DNA of 5,155 nt from Candidatus Pollutiaquabacter sp. GTDB lineage: Bacteria; Bacteroidota; Bacteroidia; AKYH767-A; 2013-40CM-41-45. Below the pieces are notes generated by a model that saw nothing but the letters and a program-made list of their open reading frames with translations, made no database searches and had not been told where the DNA came from. The DNA is taken from the NCBI GenBank assembly GCA_903854075.1, contig CAINVI010000030.1:1-5155 (forward strand), read 5' to 3'. The position numbers and the translations under genes are program-made. How positions within the stretch are numbered: the first letter of the stretch is position 1; every line of letters begins with the position of its first letter. Below, in pieces: positions 1-5,155 of the stretch.

Positions 1-1851
1 CTGCCAGCGAATGCCGAATTTGAATATCATGCCGGCTTGCGGGTAATAGGGTGTCAGATAAAATCGAGGGGTTGTTATATCGTTTCCGATATTTTCCAGT
101 TTCGCAAAAAAGGAAGCGGTCTTTATTTTCACATTCATAAAGACGTCAATCAGGACCACGTTGGCCGAGGATACGGACTCCTGCAAATAGAAAAATCCGG
201 TGGCTGGCATAAACTGGTCACCGTTGAACGTGGAAATATAGCGTGCTTCGATTCCTGCGCGTAGCACAAACGTATTTCGGTATAGTGATCGTTCCCAAAA
301 AAGACTGTGGTAGGTTGACCATTCCGGTAATCGTAGGACATCGTCATCATCCGTTTGCTGGTAATTCACACGATGATCCATTCCCCACTTGCGCCAGCGA
401 AAGTCCTTTTCCAGGGAAATACCATTAACGTCTACCGTATTACCGGCAACGGTTGGAAGCGCCTGTTGATTCATGAAATAATAGCCATCCGTGGTGTGAC
501 GAAAGAACGAAAGACTGAATCGATAAACCGGTAAACGAATTCCGGCGGTCATTCTGGCGTCTGAAACAGATGTGGAAGAATTGTTCCACCGGAAATGATT
601 GCCGTCCTGTAACTCGTAAAGGACCGGCGTACGGCTTTTCGTTAGTTGTGCACCGGCAAAAATCTCCGTGTTGGCTGTTGTGCGCACCAATTTTCCGGAA
701 GCTTCGTAATTGCCTTCAAGATCGCCTTGGAAGACATACTGCCCGTTCAGTACTAAAGATAAGGAGTTATGCTCCAAGGTCAAGGACGAACCTGCAGCTA
801 GGCTATTGAATTCGGTTTCCATCCGCTGCCACAGCCGATAATATTGATGTTCCGCGAAAAGGGTCAAATTGGAACTGAAATTATTTTTAGTATTTGCGCC
901 AGGTCGCCAGTTCAGACTGGCTCGATTGCGCCAATCTGTAAAGCGTAGCGAATCGTCTGAGGCTTGACCAAGGTAAAAGTGGTTGTAAAAAGTACTGTCG
1001 GCAGTTTGGTCAAAGTAGGCATACGATCCGTTAGAGAGGGTATTGCTGAGTCCGACTTCAAGTATACGCGCGGATGAGTCGGCGCCACTTTTCAGTCTGT
1101 AATAATTGGCCAGGTGAAAAGATTTATCCCGGTATCGTGCGCCTGCGTCGGTCAGGCGAACAGGCAGTCCTTTCATGTCGAGATTGCCTGGCTTGTCAAC
1201 CAAGAAAAAAGAATCGTTGGTAACGCCGCCATTGGCTTGCAGCTTAACGGTATTCCAAAATGCATTTGCATAGACATGATAACGTCCGTTGGCTGAGTTG
1301 TAGTCGCTAAAGAAACTGAACCTGTTGTAGTACGTGTCACTTCTTGGCAGAAAATCCTGTACATTAAATCGTTTGAAATTAAATCCTGCATTCCAGTTCT
1401 TTAAGATGTTTTGCGAATGCAACACTTCAATTTTTTGTTCACGAAAAGCACCCATATGGTAGCGTAACTCGGTGAACCGTTTATTGGTTCGCCAGTAGTC
1501 AACATCATCTAGCCGCAGCAAATAAGGGTCGTAGAGTGTTAGGCCTAGCGTTTGAAAAACGGAGCGTGTAGGAGAGTAGGAGAGTGATCGGTAAGGACTT
1601 CCCAAATTTCCCAGGTATTGATGGTTTGCCGCTTTCACGGGATCGACCTGGTGTAAATGGTTTAGTGTGGTATCGATGGAGGAAAAGTCAACCGTCGACT
1701 TATTCCAATCACTTTCAGAATACAGTTTTATCCGTGTAGGTAGTATCGGTAGCACCGAGTCCCTGTTTTCTGCAGGTGCTCCACCATAGACCGCATCAGT
1801 GGTGGACAGCAGAACTATCAGAAAGGCCGCGGGTAAACTGAAAGATTTCAT
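1..1851 (-). CDS. Putative outer-membrane porin, Porin_10-like (3' end cut by window)
   Basis: This is an open frame of 617 codons without a stop, read from ATG at 1851-1849 to the left edge. The N-terminus (MKSFSLPAAFLIVLLSTTDA) is a signal peptide, probably cut near residues 20-24. The motif LGNLGSPYRSL at about residues 80-90 is characteristic of the Bacteroidota 'putative porin' family (Pfam Porin_10), as I recall it. The rest alternates aromatic and polar residues in short strands separated by Asn/Asp/Ser/Gly-rich turns, as in an outer-membrane beta-barrel. The last residues in the window (YYPQAGMIFKFGIRWQ) resemble the closing strand of these barrels, so only a few residues are probably missing. 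The inferred role is an outer-membrane channel or barrel of unknown substrate. There is no plug domain, so it is not a TonB-dependent receptor. I translated the full frame and saw no frameshift. It is transcribed divergently from the T9SS cargo gene. The family is fairly secure; the function is not. Confidence 0.88.
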   Translation of the reverse strand, partial: MKSFSLPAAFLIVLLSTTDAVYGGAPAENRDSVLPILPTRIKLYSESDWNKSTVDFSSIDTTLNHLHQVDPVKAANHQYLGNLGSPYRSLSYSPTRSVFQTLGLTLYDPYLLRLDDVDYWRTNKRFTELRYHMGAFREQKIEVLHSQNILKNWNAGFNFKRFNVQDFLPRSDTYYNRFSFFSDYNSANGRYHVYANAFWNTVKLQANGGVTNDSFFLVDKPGNLDMKGLPVRLTDAGARYRDKSFHLANYYRLKSGADSSARILEVGLSNTLSNGSYAYFDQTADSTFYNHFYLGQASDDSLRFTDWRNRASLNWRPGANTKNNFSSNLTLFAEHQYYRLWQRMETEFNSLAAGSSLTLEHNSLSLVLNGQYVFQGDLEGNYEASGKLVRTTANTEIFAGAQLTKSRTPVLYELQDGNHFRWNNSSTSVSDARMTAGIRLPVYRFSLSFFRHTTDGYYFMNQQALPTVAGNTVDVNGISLEKDFRWRKWGMDHRVNYQQTDDDDVLRLPEWSTYHSLFWERSLYRNTFVLRAGIEARYISTFNGDQFMPATGFFYLQESVSSANVVLIDVFMNVKIKTASFFAKLENIGNDITTPRFYLTPYYPQAGMIFKFGIRWQ

Positions 1852-1874
1852 TGTTTTTTATGCCTTTCGGCCTT

Positions 1875-1882
1875 CAAATTTA
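1875..1882 (-). promoter_or_regulatory. Candidate Bacteroidota -7 promoter element for the porin gene
   Basis: On the minus strand this reads TAAATTTG, an exact match to the Bacteroidota sigma-ABfr -7 consensus TAnnTTTG. It lies 23 bases upstream of the porin ATG, giving a short leader of roughly 20 bases. The -33 TTTG/TTG partner is weak: at the expected distance the minus strand reads TTCGTT. The leader also holds a tiny GCC-GAAA-GGC hairpin (1862-1871), too short to interpret. Position and motif support the call; there is no direct evidence of transcription. Confidence 0.5.
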
Positions 1883-1918
1883 GCAGAAACATTCATTTTT
1901 TAACGAATAAAAGCCATT

Positions 1919-1926
1919 TACTTTTC
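1919..1926 (+). promoter_or_regulatory. Weak candidate -7 element for the T9SS cargo gene
   Basis: This reads TACTTTTC, five of the six fixed positions of TAnnTTTG (final G replaced by C). It lies 64 bases upstream of the chosen ATG at 1991. A T-run at 1895-1901 falls near the -33 position but lacks the G of TTTG. It is the best plus-strand match I found between the divergent genes, but AT-rich DNA produces such matches easily. Confidence 0.25.
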
Positions 1927-1967
1927 AGATTATCGGTAAGGTTATAAGGCGCAATGTGGTATGTTCG

Positions 1968-1994
1968 ATGAAGCAGGTTGTATATTACGAATGA
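1968..1994 (+). other. Possible 8-codon leader ORF overlapping the cargo gene start
   Basis: The sequence ATG AAG CAG GTT GTA TAT TAC GAA TGA encodes MKQVVYYE. Its stop TGA (1992-1994) overlaps the ATG at 1991-1993 in an ATGA arrangement, the usual geometry of translational coupling. A second mini-ORF (MWYVR, 1954-1971) starts just upstream, after AAGG at 1946-1949, and its TGA (1969-1971) overlaps the leader ATG at 1968-1970 in the same ATGA way. Both are short enough to arise by chance. They are noted because they form a chain leading exactly to the start codon preferred on signal-peptide grounds. Confidence 0.2.
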
Positions 1995-3205
1995 ATCCGT
2001 ATTTCATGATTGTCAGAACGCTCATATTGACGCTATTAGTAATAACGGGGTTATCCTCTGTCCGGGGTGCGACATTTTACTCTATCGCTAACGGAACGTG
2101 GAACAATCCAGCTATCTGGTCAAATACGTATGGCGGACCAACTTGTAATGCCACACCGATTGGTTCTGATTATGTGATCATTAGTCATACAGTGACGATG
2201 GATAAAAGCCTGAAAAACGGTGGCGCTGGATTTATTGGAGGTGTTTCAAATACGGTTTATGTCTCTACCTCCGGACATTTAAACGGTGGAACAAAATACA
2301 GTTTGGATGTACTTTCTCAGGGCAGCCTCACCGTTTGCGGAAAATTGACTGTTTTGAATATTGAGTTTTTCAACGGAAGTGTTTTTAATTCTTGTGCCGG
2401 ATCAACGGTCCAGATCAACGGTTCGTTTATCAATCGTAATAACAGTTCTAACATCCAGATCAACGGCACTGTGACGGTTGTCGGTACTTTTTTAAATGGA
2501 ACAGGCGCCTATATTGGAGGATCAGGAGCTATTGTGGTCGTAAATGGACCGGCAACGAATGAAGGAACGATTTTCGATTGTATTGGCATGTATCCGTGCA
2601 GTAGTTATTCATGTCTGATTAATTCGAGTTGTGGTAATCCGGTAGTGTTGCCGGTCAATTGGTTGGGATTTTTGGCTGCGGAAAGTGAAGAAGGCGTATT
2701 GCTCGAGTGGTCAACAGCAGCCGAAGTGAATTCCAGTTATTTTGACGTGGAATACTCCAGCGATAGTCGGACGTACGAAAAGATTGGCACACAGCCGGCT
2801 GCCGGCAATTCTTCGTATACGCACTATTACAGTTTCCTTGACCAAAGGAAGTTCACCGGTTCGTGCTATTACAGGATTCGCCAGGTGGATTTTGACGGTA
2901 AGTATACTTTTTCGAACCTTGAATATTTATTACGTCAGCCCAAAGGACAGCCAATAGTATCGCCCAATCCGGTGACAGGAAAGTACATCGAAGTCCAAGC
3001 CGACTTCGAAAAAACACAAAACTGGACCATACGATTATTTTCACCAATGGGTCAGTTGATTTTTGACAACTCAGGTCAAGCTGAAAGAGATGCCGCGGAA
3101 AAATTATCGGTGGCGATACCTGAAGATGTTGCTCCGGGAAGTTATTTTCTGTCGCTTCAGCTTGATAACGAGGTTTTCTATCAGCAGTTGGTGATAGCGC
3201 CATAA
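1991..3205 (+). CDS. Secreted T9SS cargo protein with type A sorting domain
   Basis: The protein has 404 residues from ATG 1991. That start gives a clean signal peptide (MNPYFMIVRTLILTLLVITG, cut near residues 26-27). The in-frame ATG at 1961 would add ten residues including Cys and charged residues, and 2006 is also possible. In order: a G8-like segment (about 27-75) containing NGTWNNPAIWS and later VIISHTVTMD, as in many Bacteroidota surface proteins; a Gly/Asn/Val-rich beta-repeat region (about 80-195) with two QING repeats 15 residues apart; a Cys-rich stretch (197-214) with four Cys; a fibronectin-III-like domain (about 224-312, VLLEWSTAAEVNSSYFDVEY to CYYRIRQVDFDGKYTFSN); and a type A sorting domain (about 320-404) with SPNPVTG and PGSYFLSL. 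Family knowledge says it is exported by Sec, crosses the outer membrane by T9SS, and is released or anchored after the C-terminal domain is removed. There is no catalytic domain, so a surface or adhesin role is only a guess. Confidence 0.9.
   Translation: MNPYFMIVRTLILTLLVITGLSSVRGATFYSIANGTWNNPAIWSNTYGGPTCNATPIGSDYVIISHTVTMDKSLKNGGAGFIGGVSNTVYVSTSGHLNGGTKYSLDVLSQGSLTVCGKLTVLNIEFFNGSVFNSCAGSTVQINGSFINRNNSSNIQINGTVTVVGTFLNGTGAYIGGSGAIVVVNGPATNEGTIFDCIGMYPCSSYSCLINSSCGNPVVLPVNWLGFLAAESEEGVLLEWSTAAEVNSSYFDVEYSSDSRTYEKIGTQPAAGNSSYTHYYSFLDQRKFTGSCYYRIRQVDFDGKYTFSNLEYLLRQPKGQPIVSPNPVTGKYIEVQADFEKTQNWTIRLFSPMGQLIFDNSGQAERDAAEKLSVAIPEDVAPGSYFLSLQLDNEVFYQQLVIAP
2409..2466 (+). repeat. Short in-gene direct repeat (13 bp, two copies)
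   Basis: TCCAGATCAACGG occurs exactly at 2409-2421 and again at 2454-2466, offset by 45 bases (15 codons), in frame. Each copy encodes QING preceded by a Val or Ile codon. A third, diverged unit (VVNG) follows about 28 residues after the second QING. A partial copy, ATCAACGG, also lies at 2401-2408, but in that frame it reads GSTV. The pattern suggests beta-strand rungs that arose by local duplication within the cargo protein. Confidence 0.6.
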
Positions 3206-3238
3206 ATCTTATAAAACGACAAAAGCCTTTTCAAATTG

Positions 3239-3276
3239 AGCTGTTGAGTTCGTATATTGACGGACTAATTACAGCT
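3239..3276 (+). other. Imperfect hairpin between cargo gene and addB-like gene
   Basis: The outer stem pairs AGCTGT (3239-3244) with ACAGCT (3271-3276), six perfect pairs. The inner stem pairs AGTTCG (3247-3252) with CGGACT (3261-3266), six pairs including one U-G wobble. They are separated by a 2x4 internal loop, and the terminal loop is TATATTGA. TTT and then CT follow, and the ATG of the next gene begins at 3282. It could be a weak intrinsic terminator for the cargo gene or a leader structure that occludes the next start. The T-run is short and the stem only moderately GC-rich, so a strong terminator is unlikely. Confidence 0.35.
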
Positions 3277-3281
3277 TTTCT

Positions 3282-5155
3282 ATGGAGTCGTTTCTGGCAA
3301 AATTAGCTGCTGAACTTTTTACAAAATTCGGCGGCGATTTCAACGGTGTTACGGTCGTCTTTCCTACGCGTCGTGCCGGGCTTTTCTTTCGGGCGGAGCT
3401 CGCAAAATTACTCGACAAACCCGTTTGGGCACCTCGAGTATTGGCCATTCAGGATTTGATGCTGGAGATCGCTGCTAAATCGTTGCCGGATCCCGTCACC
3501 CAATTGTTTGAATTATTTGATGTCTATCGCACTTATTTTCCGGAAGAGGAATTTGACGAATACTATCCTTGGGGCGAGGTGATGCTTAAGGATTTTGATG
3601 AACTGGATAAGAGTTTGTCGGATCCTGCTAAAGTTTTTTCAATCATTGCTGATCTCAAGGAGATTGACGCTTCCTTTGCCTTGAGTGAGGAGGAGATGGA
3701 TCGCCTGCGTTCCTTTTGGAAACATTTCTTTGACAAGGATAGCACTCGTTTGAAAGAAGAGTTTGCGCAGACCTGGCGACATCTGTTGGTTATCTACAAT
3801 GAGTTTCACCAACGGTTAAGTGATAAAGGTTGGTGTACGGAAGGACAGGCGTTTCGTATTGTAGCGGAAGGAGTAGGCAACACCGATACAATTGATCAGC
3901 GCATCGGTCGGCACGTCGTTTTTGCCGGATTGTATGCTCTCTCCCGCAGTGAAGAAAAAGTCATCAGCTACTTGTTGGAAAACAACAAAGCGAGTATCTA
4001 TTGGGATGCTGATGAACATTATATCCGCGATCACCACCAGGAAGCCGGACATTTTTTACGTTCCAGTACATTGTTTGATAAATCATCGTCCAACTGGATC
4101 GTTAATCATTTGAGCGGGTCAAAAAAGGATATAGAAGTTATTGGTATTCCTATGGAAGTGGGTCAGGCAAAAATGGCCGGACATTTGGTGGATGAATTGT
4201 CCAGGATTCCGGGTTTTTCCCCGGAAAAAACAGCTGTCGTGCTGCCTGCCGAACATTTGCTGTTTCCAGTCTTATATGCCATGCCGGAATCCATGGAGAA
4301 AATCAATGTGACAATGGGCTATCCGTTGCATCAAACGCCCATTTTTTACTTGTTTGAATCACTAATCGCGCTACAGCGGAATGCACGTAAGTCAGGAACT
4401 AAAAAATCAACTTCGTTTTATTTTAAAGATGTAGTTTCCATCTTAGAGCATCCGTATGTTCGCATGATTGATCGTAAGGCGGTTGATGCGGTCAGAAAAT
4501 TGCTGCGCGATGAAAAGCTCATTCGGATTACGGATGAAAAAATCATCGCCTCCGGAAATCATGAGTTGTTCAGTGTCATTTTTCGATTAGTCGGCGACTC
4601 CGCTCTTTTGTTTGGTTGGTGTCGTGAGATTATGCGGTTGTTATTGCAAGCCATGGAGCATCAGCAATTCCGTTCGCATCGCCTGGAATCGGAGTTTGTG
4701 TCGCGGCTATTTACGCAGCTGAATCGGTTGGAGGAGATTTATGAATCGGTAGCAGCGTCTTCAACGTTAGAAACCTGGTGGAACCTATTTAATGAAATAA
4801 TACGTTCGACTAAGATTCCGTTTTCCGGAGAACCCTTAGAAGGTTTGCAAGTCATGGGATTTTTGGAAAGTCGTGTCATTGATTTTGACAATATTATTCT
4901 TCTTTCCGTTAACGAAAATCATTTGCCGGCAGCCGGACAACATCCTTCTTTTATTCCCTACGGAATACGTAAAGCCTTTGGTATGCCTACGCATGAGGAT
5001 CAGCATGCAGTAACAGCCTATCACTTCTATAGATTGTTACAGCGTGCGAGTAAGATTTACCTCATCCACAATACGGAAACACAGTCCATCACGACCGGTG
5101 AGCCTTCGCGATACATTGTGCAGCTCGAACAGGAATTAGCGGCTCGATATCCCGA
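3282..5155 (+). CDS. AddB-like helicase-nuclease subunit, PD-(D/E)XK family (3' end cut by window)
   Basis: The open frame holds 624 complete codons from ATG 3282 to the right edge. It resembles the Bacteroidota AddB-like proteins that pair with a UvrD-type AddA helicase to process double-strand breaks for RecA loading. Landmarks are: VVFPTRRAGLFF at residues 25-36, where a Walker A would sit but no GxxGxGK[ST] is present; VVFAGLYALSRSEEK at about 212-226, then YWDAD and EAGHFLRSS, typical of this family; QVMGFLESRVIDFDNIILLS (523-542) then VNENHLPA, equivalent to helicase motif V; and a motif VI-like stretch at 574-595 (HAVTAYHFYRLLQRASKIYL). Relatives are, from memory, about 900-1000 residues, so the C-terminal PD-(D/E)XK nuclease with its iron-sulfur cysteines, if present, lies outside the window. 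No Shine-Dalgarno precedes the start. ATG 3282 is chosen because MESFLAKLAAELF leads directly into the conserved N-terminus. The gene lies 76 bases after the cargo gene on the same strand. Its AddA partner is not visible here. Confidence 0.87.
   Translation, partial: MESFLAKLAAELFTKFGGDFNGVTVVFPTRRAGLFFRAELAKLLDKPVWAPRVLAIQDLMLEIAAKSLPDPVTQLFELFDVYRTYFPEEEFDEYYPWGEVMLKDFDELDKSLSDPAKVFSIIADLKEIDASFALSEEEMDRLRSFWKHFFDKDSTRLKEEFAQTWRHLLVIYNEFHQRLSDKGWCTEGQAFRIVAEGVGNTDTIDQRIGRHVVFAGLYALSRSEEKVISYLLENNKASIYWDADEHYIRDHHQEAGHFLRSSTLFDKSSSNWIVNHLSGSKKDIEVIGIPMEVGQAKMAGHLVDELSRIPGFSPEKTAVVLPAEHLLFPVLYAMPESMEKINVTMGYPLHQTPIFYLFESLIALQRNARKSGTKKSTSFYFKDVVSILEHPYVRMIDRKAVDAVRKLLRDEKLIRITDEKIIASGNHELFSVIFRLVGDSALLFGWCREIMRLLLQAMEHQQFRSHRLESEFVSRLFTQLNRLEEIYESVAASSTLETWWNLFNEIIRSTKIPFSGEPLEGLQVMGFLESRVIDFDNIILLSVNENHLPAAGQHPSFIPYGIRKAFGMPTHEDQHAVTAYHFYRLLQRASKIYLIHNTETQSITTGEPSRYIVQLEQELAARYP

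Noticed and set aside
37..1391. Several short open frames of 60-79 codons on both strands
   Set aside because: All overlap the continuous 617-codon porin frame in other frames or on the other strand. Their translations look like random shadows, and the porin frame is supported by a signal peptide and a family motif.
1909..1925. AAAAG/CTTTT inverted repeat in the divergent intergenic region
   Set aside because: A five-pair AT-rich stem with a seven-base loop is too weak to be distinguished from AT-rich background.
1961..1990. Longer start for the T9SS cargo gene at ATG 1961
   Set aside because: It would put MFDEAGCILR, with acidic residues and a Cys, ahead of the hydrophobic segment. Starting at 1991 gives a normal signal peptide length and layout.
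2853..3203. 116-codon open frame on the minus strand
   Set aside because: It lies entirely antisense to the fibronectin-like and sorting domains of the T9SS cargo gene, whose frame is strongly supported by homology. The translation has no recognisable features.
3253..3260. TATATTGA as a -7 promoter element for the addB-like gene
   Set aside because: It matches TAnnTT but not the TTTG end, the nearest upstream TTG (3236-3238) is only 14 bases away, and the sequence is the loop of the hairpin.
3563..5024. Short open frames inside the addB-like gene on both strands
   Set aside because: They lie within an unbroken frame that shows family motifs along its whole length. None has a plausible domain or initiation context.
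1..5155. Search for tRNA/rRNA genes, CRISPR arrays, insertion sequences, attachment sites or a novel defence or biosynthetic system
   Set aside because: Nearly the whole window is taken up by three coding frames of recognisable type. The two intergenic gaps (139 and 76 bases) hold no RNA gene, repeat array or terminal inverted repeats that I can see.

Overview
The window comes from a Bacteroidota genome. Three things in the sequence point there. One protein ends in a type IX secretion (T9SS) type A sorting domain. Another is an outer-membrane barrel of the Bacteroidota 'putative porin' (Porin_10) type. The start codons lack clear Shine-Dalgarno sequences, and upstream of one gene there is an exact match to the Bacteroidota -7 promoter element TAnnTTTG. 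I cannot place it below phylum level from sequence alone. Base composition is moderate and looks even across the window, and I see no sign of mobile DNA.

There are three protein genes. The first (1-1851, minus strand) is a Porin_10-type outer-membrane protein that runs off the left edge, probably missing only its last few residues. A 139-base divergent intergenic region (1852-1990) follows, with candidate promoters pointing both ways. The second gene (1991-3205, plus strand) is a secreted T9SS cargo protein: signal peptide, G8-like N-terminal segment, short beta-repeat region, fibronectin-III-like domain and C-terminal sorting domain. A 76-base gap (3206-3281) contains an imperfect hairpin just before the third gene. 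The third gene (3282-5155, plus strand, running off the right edge) is the N-terminal two thirds or so of an AddB-like subunit of a helicase-nuclease used in double-strand-break repair. Its nuclease domain would lie beyond the window.

The two divergent genes both encode cell-envelope or surface products and may share a control region, but nothing proves a joint function. The AddB-like gene is a housekeeping recombination gene whose AddA-type partner is not in the window. It lies downstream of the cargo gene on the same strand but is probably functionally unrelated.

I found no RNA genes, CRISPR array, insertion sequence, attachment site or origin. I do not see an undescribed system here; this looks like an ordinary chromosomal core region. 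The observations most worth a second look are small: a hairpin abutting the addB-like start codon, a possible leader peptide whose stop overlaps the start of the T9SS cargo gene, and the loss of a recognisable Walker A motif in the AddB-like protein.
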